A stretch of DNA of 64,000 bases from Amorphochlora amoebiformis (GCA_054601695.1 BAAHQB010000100.1:1-64000), one strand, 5' to 3'. Positions 1-47,484 are shown, counted from the first letter of the stretch. The notes: a model not told the origin generated them from the sequence alone. A program made the numbers and translations.

Positions 1-1809
<1,809 letters not shown>

Positions 1810-2013
1810 TATAGGAGGCGCTTTATTGAAGATTTTCCTTTCTTTATTTCTTCGCGCGGGAGAGGGGGAGGGGGGGGGGGTTTCGTGTTTGTCGTCTAGA
1901 GCTAGTTTTGGGTAGATTTTGGGTTAGTATTGAACATATGTTGGAATGTTATTATATGTATATAGTATAGATATATATGTAAATATATATCAAATGTATA
2001 TATGTATATTTGT

Positions 2014-2051
<38 letters not shown>

Positions 2052-2092
2052 TATATTGTATTCATGTATTTCATATATATATATATATGTAT

Positions 2093-2143
<51 letters not shown>

Positions 2144-2151
2144 GTATATAT

Positions 2152-2206
<55 letters not shown>

Positions 2207-2294
2207 TATCTAACATAGATATAACGCTGTATACACATACAAACATACGCACACACACACACACACATATATATATGTATGTATGTACACATAC

Positions 2295-2335
<41 letters not shown>

Positions 2336-2423
2336 CATATATATCTAACATAGATATAACGCTGTATACACATACAAACATACGCACAAACATACACATA
2401 TGCATATATATATATATATATGT

Positions 2424-2489
<66 letters not shown>

Positions 2490-2502
2490 ATATATGTACA
2501 TA

Positions 2503-2574
<72 letters not shown>

Positions 2575-2672
2575 TACATATATATACATATATACATATA
2601 TATATATATACATATATACATATATATACATATACATATATATATATATATACATATATATACTCTATGTAC
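1810..2672. repeat. AT microsatellites between two minus-strand genes
   Basis: After a short unique stretch (1810-1960, with a G run near 1866-1880) this is almost all (TA)n with (CA)n patches. A motif of about 60 bp (tctaacatagatataacg followed by ctgtatacacatacaaacat) occurs twice, at about 2207 and 2343. No exon was found. Confidence 0.7.
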
Positions 2673-2764
2673 CTAAGATGGTAGGCTTTATAAAGGTTCT
2701 GAAAATGTAAGCCCTATGGTTAGGGTTGGGGTTTCACTTAGGGTTACCCGATCGAACCAACCGA

Positions 2765-2850
2765 CCGAGAGAGAGAGGAGAGAGAGGCAGAGACAGACAG
2801 ACAGACAGAGAGAGAGAGAGAGAGAGAGAGACCGAGAGAGTGAGAGAGAG

Positions 2851-2904
<54 letters not shown>

Positions 2905-3300
2905 CAGAGAGAGAGAGAGAAAGAGAGAGAGAGAAAGAGGGGAAGAGAGAGAGAGAGAGAGAAGAGAGAGGGGAAGAGATAAGGGGGGAGAGAGAGGGAG
3001 GGGGGGAGCTATTGAGGGAGAGAGAGAGAGGGAGAGAGAGGAGGGAGAGAGAGAGAGAGAGGAGAGAGAGGAGGCAGAGAGAGAGAGGAGAGAGAGGAGG
3101 GAGAGAGAGAGAGAGGAGAGAGGAAGGAGAGAGAGAAAGAGAGGAGAGAGGAAGGAGAGAGAGAAAGAGAGGAGCGAGAGGAGGGAGAGAGAGAGAGGAG
3201 AGAGAGGAGGGAGAGAGAGAGAGAGGAGAGAGAGGAAGGAGAGAGAGAGAGAGAGGAGAGACGGGAGAGAGAGTAGAGAGAAGAGAGAGAGAGTGAAAGA
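2765..3300. repeat. Long GA-rich purine tract
   Basis: About 535 bp of imperfect (GA)n and GGA repeats on the plus strand. It yields long RERERE or SLSLSL open frames on the two strands, none with gene character. It lies downstream of the last recognisable MRH-gene exon. Confidence 0.9.
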
Positions 3301-3476
3301 AGACACAGACATATATATATATATATATATATATGTGTGTATATATATATATGTATATATATATGTATGTATATATATGTATATATGTATATATATATAT
3401 ATATATAGCATATACATATGTATCTTTACATTCATATATACTCTGCATAATCCTATGCTGTGAGAGCAACAAGATG

Positions 3477-3517
<41 letters not shown>

Positions 3518-3623
3518 TATATTCATACATAAAGTCATATATATATATATATGTATACATATATATATAATATATATAATACATGTATATATATATATAT
3601 GTATATGCATATACATATATGTA

Positions 3624-3668
<45 letters not shown>

Positions 3669-3913
3669 AGATGTATTCATATATGCATAATCCAAGTACT
3701 GTAGCAACAAGATATATATATATATATATATGTGAGTACATATATATATATATATATATTGATATATAATATGTATATGTATATATATATATATATGTAT
3801 ATATATTTATATATAAATATATATGTGTATACACATTATTTGCATAACACACAAATTCACACAAACAAGCATAAATAAATAAATATATATATATATACAC
3901 ATATATTAAATTA

Positions 3914-3949
<36 letters not shown>

Positions 3950-3972
3950 CATATATATATATATATATATAC

Positions 3973-15942
<11,970 letters not shown>

Positions 15943-15944
15943 CT

Positions 15945-16062
<118 letters not shown>

Positions 16063-16087
16063 ACATATATATATATATATATATCAC

Positions 16088-16137
<50 letters not shown>

Positions 16138-16250
16138 CATGTATATATATATGTATATATATGTATATATATAATATATATATATATATATATGTATATG
16201 TATATGCATATGTATATATATAATATATATATATATATTACATAAATATA

Positions 16251-16288
<38 letters not shown>

Positions 16289-16295
16289 CATTTAC

Positions 16296-16328
<33 letters not shown>

Positions 16329-16389
16329 CATATCTAAATATATATACATATATATGTGTATATGTGTATATGTGTATGTGTGTGTGTGT

Positions 16390-17110
16390 GTGTTTGTGTA
16401 GGTGTAAGAATCGTTATTATTATTACAATATTCTTAGTGTTAATATACTAAACTGTGTATTAAACTATGTATATTACCTGGATTTTAGGTGATAATATGA
16501 TTGATTCATATTAATACGTATAATATTATATATATTATATATATATATATATATGCGTATTATTATTATAATATTCTTAGTGTTAATATATTGAACTGTG
16601 TATATTACGTGGATTTTAGGTGGTAATATGATTGATTCGCATTAGTTTCATATTTATTTGTATGTATTTTAAGAGTATTTTAGGTAATAATATGATTTAT
16701 TATTCTTAAATTTCTACATTTATTTGTATGTCAAGGGGATTTTAAGTAATAAAATGATTCATTCTCTTAAATTTCTAATATTATTTGTATTTTAAGTGTA
16801 TTTTAGGTGATAATATGATTCATTTTCGTAAACATTTAAAAATTTATTTGTAAGGTGTATTTTAGGTGATAATTTGATTAATGTTCTTAAATTTCTAAAT
16901 TTATTAGTGTATTAAGTGTATTTTAGGTAATAATATGATTAATATTCTTAAATATTTCTAAATCTATTTGTATTTTAAGTGTATTTAGGTAATAATATGA
17001 TTAACATTCTTAAATATTTCTAGATTTATTTGTATGTTAAGTGTATTTTAGGTAATACTATGATTCATTATCTTAAATATATCTAAATTTATTTGTATCT
17101 TATAAGTGTA
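16390..17110. repeat. Minisatellite of about 65 bp, 8-9 units
   Basis: Units contain attttaggtaataatatgatt-like sequence followed by ttcttaaatatttctaaatt and ttatttgtattttaagtgta, diverging between copies. It lies between the MRH exons and the signal-peptide exons. I could not link the unit to an exon edge as for the other arrays. The rest of 17110-17750 is (TA)n. Confidence 0.82.
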
Positions 17111-17201
17111 TTTACTGTTCATCGTAGTTGTTGTTATCATACCGTAAACATCACATTTGAAATCCATATATATATTTCTTTATAGAGATGTAATTTATAT
17201 A

Positions 17202-17284
<83 letters not shown>

Positions 17285-17334
17285 ACTTTATATTTTATAA
17301 GTGTGTATAATATATATTAATATATATAAATATA

Positions 17335-17412
<78 letters not shown>

Positions 17413-17437
17413 ATATATATATATATATATATATATG

Positions 17438-17536
<99 letters not shown>

Positions 17537-17615
17537 TTATATATATATACATCTATGTCATGTACAATACACAATTAATATGTATGTATATACCTTTATA
17601 TATATGTATATATAC

Positions 17616-17664
<49 letters not shown>

Positions 17665-17759
17665 ATGTGTATATAAAAAGCACATACATATACACTTGTA
17701 TACATACAGAGGTATATGCATTTTGAAAACTAGTTTTTAAATTCTATTCTGATCTCGAA

Positions 17760-18288
17760 TTAACACCAACCCCACCCCCTCTTTCCATCCGCAATCAGAA
17801 AAAAAAAATGAGAATTTCTCCCCACTCGCCCCTTTTCAACCCCCCACAACGCATAAAAAAACTCACATCCAACCACACCCTTAGCCTTCTTAAACCAGAA
17901 ATGTATGGAACAATTTACCGTTTTCTCGCCCGAAAATTCGCATGTCTTCCCCTCCCTAAACACAATCAGAATTAGGCAATACGCGAATCACATACCCCCA
18001 ACTGGCAGATTACAACCCCCCCCCCGAAATATTTTGTGCGCAGAATTAAGATTAACATCCAGTGCATATTCGAGAAAGACGTAGGAGGGAAGGAGTTCTG
18101 TATACCCGCAGGTATCTTCAGTCGGATCAGCGCCTACGAAGGGAAGGGATGGTTTAGGTATCAGTCAATTTCCCGCGGTTTCCAGGATTTTCTTTCGGAA
18201 AATTCTTACCCACGGATTCCCCCGAACCGATACAGCTTCCATACAGCGCGGATAGCACCAGTAATGACGCTATCCCCCGCCACCCCAT
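17760..18288 (-). CDS. Signal-peptide exon pair, possibly the MRH gene start
   Basis: Exon 1 (18210-18288) starts at ATG and encodes MGWRGIASLLVLSALYGSC and IGSGESV, a convincing signal peptide; its donor is gtaaga. After a 76-bp intron the acceptor cttcgtag opens exon 2 at 18133 in matching phase, encoding GADPTEDTCGYTELLPSYVF, then LEYALDVNLNSAHKIF up to a G run near 18016-18025 where the end is ambiguous. A further minus-strand open stretch to 17760 (EGKTCEFSGEKTVNCSIHFW) may hold another exon but its phase does not join simply. An MRH protein needs a secretory signal and lies downstream on the same strand with no other start seen, so these exons are probably its N terminus (inference). 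They could instead be a short separate secreted protein. Confidence 0.6.
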
Positions 18289-18493
18289 CGCGAAGCGCAC
18301 GGCGGTCGGGGCGGGCGAGTTGGTGCGGGTCAAAGCCGAAAAATAATGGAGCGTTGCCGTGGATTCCGTTTTCGGAATCCATCAAACCCTCCCGGAACCC
18401 AAGGATATAATTCCTCTGATATATGGATATCCTAATACTGCTGTACATTATATCTTGATTTTATCGGTATAAAGGACAGGCCCGGGACATCTC
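18289..18493. promoter_or_regulatory. Divergent intergenic region upstream of COQ2
   Basis: 205 bp of unique sequence between the minus-strand signal-peptide ATG and the plus-strand COQ2 ATG. It presumably holds both promoters. No clear TATA box or other element was recognised. Confidence 0.5.
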
Positions 18494-31324
<12,831 letters not shown>

Positions 31325-32077
31325 TGGGCATGCACGTAATGATCATCAATAATATAACTGGAATAATTAGATAAGCCTGTATAAGTTAGAAATCACATAA
31401 TCATTGCTCGATATCGATATATTCCGAAGTTCTCTAGACTAGTAGATAGTAGATTATAATCTAGATACGAGTTCTAGCAGTTCTTTTTGCAGAGTCTTTT
31501 GTCACGATCTAGACGATAACGTATAGTATCATCTGTCATATCATAGTCAGATACTAACTACCATCTAGGGCTGCGGCAGTAAACTTAAAAAATATCTAAA
31601 GATACCGCAGCAGTATTCTAGTTATTGCAACCTTTCGGATTCTAGACTATACTAGACTAGCCAGACTCTAGACTAGTAGAGACTATACGTATTAGACGTA
31701 TTTCTACGGCTGATATCTAAGTAATATTCCATATCATCAGTATACGCTAGTACGTACTAGGTTATATTCTAGATATTTGTTAGCCTGGGTAACTCTGGTA
31801 ACTAGACAACGATAATGAATTTAATTCGTTTTAATCAAATCACAATCACCCACACCAGCCAACGAAAGCGGTCCGTGGTGGGGTACACAATCTCTAGAAT
31901 CTAGACAATTAAGTCTATTAGATTCTTGTGAACAGTCTTCAAGCTGTGAAGAGTCTCCTTGTGAAATGTCACCTGGAAAAACCTCCATGGCAACCTTCCT
32001 TTTCAGATTGCCTTCATTAAACCGATTTTCGGTCTAGAGTGTATATATTCAATGTTATATATATATATATATGTATT

Positions 32078-32114
<37 letters not shown>

Positions 32115-32123
32115 GTATATATT

Positions 32124-32198
<75 letters not shown>

Positions 32199-32202
32199 TT
32201 AC

Positions 32203-32246
<44 letters not shown>

Positions 32247-32294
32247 CACATTATATATCTGCAATGTATTTGTGAATGTATGTTTAAAATGTGC

Positions 32295-32342
<48 letters not shown>

Positions 32343-32460
32343 AATATGTACAGATATGGATATGAATCACAAACACGCAACACACATTCTCACCTCCTCC
32401 TCCTCCTCCACACATATCTTCTCTTCTTCCTCCTCCACACACATTTCCACCTTTTCCTCC

Positions 32461-32495
<35 letters not shown>

Positions 32496-32592
32496 CTCCC
32501 CCCCCCCCCCATCTCCCCCCTCTCTCTTCCCACCTCCCTCCTCAATCCCCTCGTCTCCCTCCTCCCTTTCTCCTTTCTCCCCCCCCACATAC
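31325..32592. other. COQ2 3' flank, no gene recognised
   Basis: 31325-32040 is unique, AT-rich and full of ctaga words. It has an imperfect hairpin around ctgcggcagtaaac...ataccgcagcag at 31570-31615. A 54-codon minus-strand ORF lies at about 31820-31990, without family resemblance. From 32050 to 32340 it is (TA)n. From 32390 it is CT and C-rich, with a C run at 32462-32516. Confidence 0.6.
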
Positions 32593-33038
32593 CTCCACTC
32601 ACACCGCTGCCATGTTCGCCCCTCTCTCCTCAACCTCTTCCTCGGCTCCCACGCATAATCCTCAAAAAATCCTTCCATCGGACTCGCCAGTGACTCGGTT
32701 AGATTGTCGTGTTTCTTCCAATACCCGAACCCCACCTTTTTGTGGAGGTTTGTTCTCGGGTTGGCTCCGCCGTGGGAGAGGGGGTACGGCATCCCTTTGC
32801 CATTCTTTCCCAGCCCGCGCTCGCCTGGAACCCCGAAAATCCTCGGAGCGAAGCCCCATTTCTTGATGATTGAATCGCCGAGATGAGGGTAGTTGGGATA
32901 GTCCTCTGATGTGAGAATTCTTTTGGATTTGAGCTTAGACTGGTCAAGGGTAAAAGACTTGGCCTCGGGCTCGCGGGAGCTTCGGGGTTCTTTGAATCTT
33001 AAGGGACGGATGAGGGGGGCTTCTTTTTCATCGAGGGA
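32593..33038 (-). CDS. 148-codon exon, possible PIF1 C-terminal extension
   Basis: The longest complex open exon outside the named genes. It follows a gtaaccccag acceptor and ends at a strong gtatgt donor. It encodes [13 protein letters not shown], then [20 protein letters not shown] and [20 protein letters not shown]. Composition is protein-like and not repetitive, but I recognise no family. It begins only 90 bp after the PIF1 stop. If PIF1 instead used the in-phase donor gtggat at 33142, this exon would join in frame after ...EVFARG. It could also belong to a separate gene. A stop-bearing next exon was not identified with confidence. Confidence 0.5.
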
Positions 33039-33045
33039 CTGGGGT

Positions 33046-33127
<82 letters not shown>

Positions 33128-33128
<1 letters not shown>

Positions 33129-33394
33129 CAATCAATATCCACCCCTCTCGCAAACACTTCACGATCATTCTCCCCATACGCTGAAAAATACACAACAGCT
33201 TCCCATGCATCATCAGACCCGAAAGCCAATATAACCCTAACCCTGGCTCCATTTACAAGACATCCTTACTGTTTGTATGTAGTCCCTGAACTTGCTCCTA
33301 GTTTCGATTCGAGAGAGTCCCTGGTAATACTTGACCACGTGTCTGTTTACGCTCACGCAATCCGGCCTGAATCCGTTCACCTTTGGGGGTTGTG

Positions 33395-33472
<78 letters not shown>

Positions 33473-34008
33473 TACAGACATATATATGATAAATATATAT
33501 GTTTGAGTGGAAATGTTTATGTGGTGTATAGGTATGTATAAATCGAAAAAACTCAGCTTGATACATATTTGCAAGTGCATGGGATATATATATATATATA
33601 TATAAATATATATAAATATATATAAATATATATATATATATACATACATATACATGCACGTATATGTTCAACAACTACACTTCAATGAGGATATATTATA
33701 TACCACATATAATGCTCTTTATTCGTGATATTACACCTGTAAGCCTGTTATACTGGTTGCCCTAGAAAGTGCAACATAAGCCTGTCCATCGCTGAAAAGC
33801 TTTGATAACGACACGCTCTGAAATACAGGCCGAGATTTATGTTTGAGTGGAATTGTAATTAATTTTTCGGGTGAGATTATGCATTTTTGTATGTATGTGT
33901 GCTTGTGTGCGCGTATATTATATAAAATGTAGGCTAAGACCTATGAGTGAAAAGTTTTAAGTATTTTTTGGTGGCACTACATATTATTGTTAGTATTATT
34001 ATTATTAT

Positions 34009-34048
<40 letters not shown>

Positions 34049-34151
34049 GTACTTAAGACTACACGCTTGAGAGTCCTAGATAGCAACGCAATAAGTGATA
34101 CATACATACGTATGTATAAAAACGTAGGTATATGTGTATATATACACACAC

Positions 34152-34195
<44 letters not shown>

Positions 34196-34275
34196 GTATA
34201 TATACATTCATACAAGCATGCTACATATATTCACATACTGCATACGTGTACAAAATAGCGTGTAGATGTGTATGC

Positions 34276-34347
<72 letters not shown>

Positions 34348-34826
34348 CACACATACACATACTCACATATACAAACATGCCATCCATAATAAGAACAACA
34401 CAAACACACGAATTCCAAAACATCACCAGCTTGTCAATAGACATCCCTTGCGACTTGTGTATCGTCACGGCATACGCAAGCTTCAACGGGATCTGAATGC
34501 GCTGAGCCACCAACTACGGGTTTCCGAGACAACAAATCAGCGGAAGAGAGTCGAGGGAGAAGGGAGCTTGAGGGGGAGAACAGAGAAAGGAAAGGGAGAG
34601 AGGTTGGGGGAGAGGAGGGGAGAGATGAGGAGAGAGGGAGAAAGAAAGAGAGGCAGGGGGAAGGTGGAACAGGTGAGATCATTGAGTAGAGAGAGAGGAA
34701 AGCTAGAAAAATGAGAGAGGGGTATGAAACATTTTAAAGAGACCTTGTGTATTTACGGGAAGCGAGAGAGGGGAAGAGAGAGAGAGAGATAGATGAAGAA
34801 TAAATCGGGGGATATACATATTATAT

Positions 34827-34872
<46 letters not shown>

Positions 34873-35296
34873 CCTGTACAAACCATAAACATACACAACC
34901 ATAAATATTCACACCCTACACACACAAATCCTGCTAGCTAAGCGTGTGATGTATATATATATATATACACACACATATACATATATATATATACATACAA
35001 ATATATATATATATATATATGTCACAAAACATATACACGTATGACAATAGACTCATGTTATTTACACCTTGTATTTATATTCAATGCGGGCTTCTCCACC
35101 GTGTTCGGGCTCGACGAGCTCCTCGACAAGGGCTTCGAGAGAGAACGTTTCGGGTTTAATCATGTAGCTATGCTCTCCAAACCGCACGATCGGGAACTGG
35201 AGGGGTGTTTGGTTTATGTGTGTGGAGACATGCTACTTACTCAAATGCCCGAGAATAGGGTGTATTGTGTTTGTGTTGGTGTGTATATGCATATGT

Positions 35297-35359
<63 letters not shown>

Positions 35360-35446
35360 TGTATATCTGTATATATATATAATAATATATATGTATGTGT
35401 GTATTGTATATATATATACACACATATATATATATATATATATATG

Positions 35447-35489
<43 letters not shown>

Positions 35490-36273
35490 TATGTACTCGC
35501 ACCTTTTGCTCTATTCGCGGGGTATGGATTGCGGGACCCGTAGCACTTACGCACTCAAAGCCAGTAACCTAATCATTATTATTGCTATTATCAGTATTAT
35601 TAGAATCATGGAAAACTATTCATACTTGTGCTTAGATCCTTTCTCCAGATACACTCATAACGTTATAGTATGTGTGTGTGTGTGTGTGTGTGTACACGTG
35701 TATGTATGTATATTCAATCTCTATTATATTCATATATCTTCCAGCACATATCTGAAGTTGTTATCATTACCGTACCCCTGGAGCCATTATGGAGATCACA
35801 CGAAACCTCTAACCCGTCTGGATCGAGGGATTGGTGTAGGTTTTTAGACAATAACACCTAATATTTACACTCGTTTAGCGTTATTCGCATAGATTACTTT
35901 CCGGATGCTTTCGTGTTGAAAATGTATTTACAAAGTTGTAGATGTTTGTAATATTAATAAGAATATCTATATATATTATATATATATATATATATATAAA
36001 ATATACCATATATATATATATATATATATAATATTATAAATATACAATATCTCACCAATATATACATAAATCACAGACATCCTACCGATGCCCCAATCTT
36101 GAGACTCACGACCTCAGGTGTGCTACATGACTTTTTTAGGTTGCTGAGATAGGGCTCTTCTCCCGTATCCCTCGACGTATATTCCATGAGCGTCCCTTCC
36201 AACTTCGCCAGTTCCTCTTTGTTCTGGACATATGTCAAATATTTCAGACAAATAGATGTATTCAAATAAATTG

Positions 36274-36304
<31 letters not shown>

Positions 36305-36462
36305 GTATAGTTTCTCTTTGTTCTGGACATATGTCAAACATTTCAGACAAATAGATGTATTCAAAAAATTTGTATATATACACATACATATATACACACA
36401 TATAAAAATTCTCTTTTTTCTGAAGACATGTCAAATATATCAGAAGAATAGATGTATTCAAA

Positions 36463-36502
<40 letters not shown>

Positions 36503-36558
36503 TCTCTTTGTTCTGAACATATATTAAATATATCAGACGAATATATGTACTTAAATAG

Positions 36559-36600
<42 letters not shown>

Positions 36601-36601
36601 G

Positions 36602-36643
<42 letters not shown>

Positions 36644-36787
36644 AATATGTATATATATATATATATATCTAGTTCCTCTTTTTCCTGGACATATGTGAAA
36701 CATATCAGACAATTAGATGTACTTAAATATATTATGTATACATATATACATATATATATAATATAATATATGTATATATATATATAC

Positions 36788-36829
<42 letters not shown>

Positions 36830-36917
36830 GTATATCCATGTGTGTGTGTGTGTATGTATGATTCTTATGGGTTACATTTCACATATATATACACATATAT
36901 ATATATTATATGTATAA

Positions 36918-36950
<33 letters not shown>

Positions 36951-37362
36951 ACATATTCATATATTCAACATATGTACACACATATATATGCCACACCTTA
37001 GTGTTGACGTCCCTGTTGATGGCGAAAAGCTGGGTGGCAGAGAGGTTTTCGCACTTGCACAGCGGCCGGGAGAGGCGCGTGAGCATGTCTCGGGCCTTGA
37101 GCGATATTCTGGCGTAACGGACTTGTTCGAGAAGACTGATGAGCCTTGGGTCCTGGTGAGTGAAAGGGGACGAGATTTATGTGTGGATATTCTCATATGC
37201 ATTATTTACTTATATTTGTGTTTATATGCGTATGTTTTATTGTTGGTAATATAATTTCGTATATATATATATATGTGTGTGTGTGTTTATATATACATAT
37301 ATATAATATATATATATATATATATAATATATATATATATATATGTATGTATACATATAATA

Positions 37363-37399
<37 letters not shown>

Positions 37400-38618
37400 G
37401 TGTGTGTGATATACAATATGTACACATATTATACAAATATACATTTTCCCCTCCTATACTTTTATTTATAATCTATCCTTATCCCAAAATAATCGGACCC
37501 TTCTAGTCCCTCAAGCCTTAGCACAGACCTTTTGCCGGAACACCTTCGTAAGCTTCACCTGGTTCTCCTTCTTGAAAGCCCTGTTCCTGGAACGTTCGAG
37601 ATACATCAATGGCGGGATCGTTGTCGTAATAACCAAAAATTACCAGACGTCTGATTGAAAGCACATTCCCGTCTCCCCGACCGGGGGGAGCTGGAAGAAA
37701 TCCCCAGAGAACACTAGCTGAATACCACCGAACGGTTCCTCCGGGTTATCTAATTGGAAAAGACGAAGATGAGTTGAGTTGGGGGTGGTCAGTGTGAATG
37801 TATGGCAAACTACCGCGAATACATCCTCCAATATAGCTCAGTGTCTCGAAGAGGTCCGCAGAGAGCTAAAAGGACACGACAAAATCACACATTCGGACCT
37901 GGGACTACGACCCTAAACTCAACGCTATTCCTCACCTTAAACCTGACCCTAACCTTAACAGTGCCTAGGTTAACCTTCTCTAAATCCCTAATTTTACCAT
38001 GGACACTTCATCTATAATCAGGATTTCTGCCCTATACCACCGATTCCGCGGTTTGCTGGAGAGAGACCATTCAAGTGGAATGAGATTCGAACAAGCGAAC
38101 AATACAACAAGGTGAACAAGGTATGCCTTACTTGTTTAGGGCTTTTTTGAGCAGTTCATGTTTGTCTCCATTCCCCATCCCTATCCCCGCGAACGAATGG
38201 AGAGTTGAGCCTGCGAAACAAATCATGGTGTTATTTATGCTAATCGCTCGAAATCTCCATTTTCTGACGGCGTGAGTACCTCCTATATGAGCGGCTGCAA
38301 TTCCTGTCATTGCTGTGAAGAATACTCCTGTGGACTGTGTTTCCGTGCCCAAGGTGAGAATCTGGGAAGTATGGATTTCGAGTGTGACTATATGTACAAT
38401 ATATATATATATATATATATTATATATTTATTAACATATAAATACAGCGGTATATACCTCTTTCAACTTCTTCAGGAGGAAGGACTTCCCAGTTCCTGCT
38501 CTCCCTGTGAAGAACACGTTCTCACCCTGCAGTACTCGGCCTATTACCTCAGCCTGGCGGCGCGAATATGATTTTGCATTCATATACGTACATTTGCACA
38601 GATAAATGTTTATTATGG

Positions 38619-38676
<58 letters not shown>

Positions 38677-38689
38677 CAGGTTTTATACA

Positions 38690-38728
<39 letters not shown>

Positions 38729-38747
38729 GTATATATATATATAATAT

Positions 38748-38789
<42 letters not shown>

Positions 38790-38791
38790 CG

Positions 38792-38841
<50 letters not shown>

Positions 38842-39724
38842 ATATATATATATATATATAATCTACATATAACATACACATATGATTATATATTATCGCT
38901 ACCTGCTCATCGGTGAGCACCTTCTTTGGTGTCGATCCAGGTGGAAGGTACAAACTGATGCATAGATTCACACCATTATCTTGACATCAAGTCTATCAAG
39001 GCCAACCCAAATTTCTAACCTTGCTAACACTTAGCCACCGCGAACTCTAACCTTCACACACGCTCTCTTAGCAACTGCTGGCCAAAACCAACCTAAAGCT
39101 AAACCCCAACCCTGAGATCCAGCTTCATACCTTATCATATTTGCGACGACCCTCGGGAGAATCCGAAGCCTGCGTTCTATCAGGGTTACGATTGGGCACT
39201 CCCCGACCTCTGCACTCCCTTTTTTGGGACACGTACAACCTGTTCCAACCATTTCTTCTGTAATCTTGGCCTATTGGTGAACAAGGTTAACAAGGTGTTA
39301 AGCAAGGTGAAACAAAGCCTCGAACACAATCCCGTGTCGGCAGCTTTCCATACCTTGTCAATTGCGGCATGACACTTTCGCTCTAGTCTTGCTCGAAGTG
39401 TTTTGTAGTGGGCTTTAATGACCTCCGGAGTTGTCTTGCGCTGTGCTTCGGGGAGCTCTTGGAGCTTGCGAAGGCATTTCCTCTCGTCGCGCTTGAACCG
39501 TGCTATCTCCTGCGCGTATTTTGTCAAAGCCACATAAAGTTATGAATTAACGGGTACACCCCACTTACATAACAGGACTAGTATTTGGAGTCAATGAACC
39601 CTGCTTAATTTATCCTACGACCATATTGCGAAGTCCCTGCCGATTTCAACAGGATTGGAACCCAACCAACTGGATATCTCACCCCTCGTAGTTCATCAAA
39701 GATCCCGCTCAAATTCAGCCCCAT
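33128..39724 (-). CDS. PIF1: PIF1-family DNA helicase
   Basis: A 5'-3' superfamily 1B helicase; family members unwind G-quadruplexes and act in telomere, replication and mitochondrial DNA upkeep. Exons: 39683-39724, 39354-39509, 39131-39270, 38903-38954, 38458-38553, 38280-38361, 38132-38210, 37998-38055, 37814-37865, 37644-37749, 37529-37586, 36997-37152, 36086-36223, 35771-35857, 35503-35568, 35068-35196, 34427-34501, 33737-33817, 33257-33380, 33128-33180. All junctions are AG...GT in phase, giving 609 residues. Motifs: Walker [19 protein letters not shown], Walker [51 protein letters not shown] and [12 protein letters not shown]. The first exons ([14 protein letters not shown] and a charged region) are less sure, as are the last two. 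It shares a 251-bp divergent promoter region with the phosphate carrier. Confidence 0.93.
36205..36735 (-). repeat. Copies of PIF1 exon 13 5' edge
   Basis: The acceptor region and exon start (plus strand: gtttctctttgttctggaca tatgtcaaatatttcagaca aatagatgta) occur at the real exon edge (36213) and at about 36310, 36408, 36500 and 36672, with (TA)n between. On the minus strand each carries a tccag/AACAAAGAG-like acceptor, in the upstream intron. Confidence 0.87.
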
Positions 39725-39975
39725 TATAAAATACCTTTTTGTGTTGTATCTTTGCCTTCAATGTCGGCCTTACAAACGCCATTTCCAGAAATGCTAACCC
39801 GCCATCTTAACGGCGGACATCCGAGCCGAAAAGTATTTGGACCCGAAAAGTAAAAGTTAGATATGTCACGCTGACTTGTCACATCCAAGTTTTTAGCTTG
39901 ACACGTGTACATATCTCCATGGTCACACGCCTCGGCTAACCAGCGACCAAACAGACCGGAAGCATTACAATCAAA
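39725..39975. promoter_or_regulatory. Divergent region between PIF1 and phosphate carrier
   Basis: 251 bp of unique sequence between two start codons on opposite strands, kept as 256 bp at 52854-53109. It presumably holds both promoters. No known element was recognised, but a minus-strand open frame crosses it, so the true PIF1 start might lie upstream. Confidence 0.55.
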
Positions 39976-46395
<6,420 letters not shown>

Positions 46396-47009
46396 CTAGA
46401 CTACGGCCCAAGTTCAACCAGCACCGAAGTGACTGACGCAAAATATTGATTATCCGAGCCAGTAATACGTTTCGAGCGTTCTATAGTATTTCAAGTCCAG
46501 ATATAGTTGTGTTTCTTTGCACATCTCCGTACCACTACCAGGCATGATCTAGATGATGTGAATAGAATGTGGAATCATTCTAGAAATTCTTACCATATTC
46601 TAGGATATTGTGTGCTGAACTGGCAAATACATGCTGCCGTTATCATAATCAATGCATTAATTAACAGTAACTTAGCCTGAGGCCCTCACATATTAATAAT
46701 TGCACATTTGCTACATTTGAAGGGTAGTGTCTAGAGTGTGTGCACCGTAGCGGCTAAGTAGCTACGAACGGTCAGGATACATGTACATCTGAGTAATCGT
46801 CGTCGAATGTGCTACCCTTGTTTGTGTCTACTACTCTTCCTCCGTCCGTTTCGACCTCCTCGTTAACCTGTGGTTGCGCGTGTTACTATGTCAATTATTA
46901 GGTGTACATTTTGTATTATTATTGTTATTAATTAGCCTCAAAGCTATGTTTAGTACATAGATAGCTATGTATCGTTATAAGAGTGAGTACACTATACTCG
47001 CGCATCGTA

Positions 47010-47066
<57 letters not shown>

Positions 47067-47067
47067 G

Positions 47068-47117
<50 letters not shown>

Positions 47118-47201
47118 GTATATAGTATATACACGTATATATGCATGGATACATATATACACACAAATATATGCACAAATGTGTATTATATATGTACATA
47201 T

Positions 47202-47239
<38 letters not shown>

Positions 47240-47280
47240 TATATAGAAATATGTATATGTGTATAAACATATATTATGAA

Positions 47281-47316
<36 letters not shown>

Positions 47317-47404
47317 CATGTATATAGATTTTAAATATACGTGTACAAAACATACACATATATATATCTATATCCAACTGCAGATGTTTATTTCTATGTA
47401 TAGC
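46396..47404. other. Phosphate carrier 3' flank
   Basis: 46396-46980 is unique sequence, kept nearly unchanged after copy 2 (59075-59680), and probably includes the 3' UTR. It contains ctaga-rich words like those in the COQ2 3' flank. 46990-47380 is (TA)n. No exon was found. Confidence 0.6.
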
Positions 47405-47406
47405 AC

Positions 47407-47450
47407 CTCCTCATGTGTCAGTTGCTTCCTCTCTTCGATGGTAAGACCTG

Positions 47451-47484
<34 letters not shown>

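Noticed and set aside
31421-31760. A named transposable element in the ctaga-rich COQ2 3' flank
   Set aside because: Only imperfect hairpins are visible; no terminal repeats, target-site duplication, coding remnant or second copy was found.
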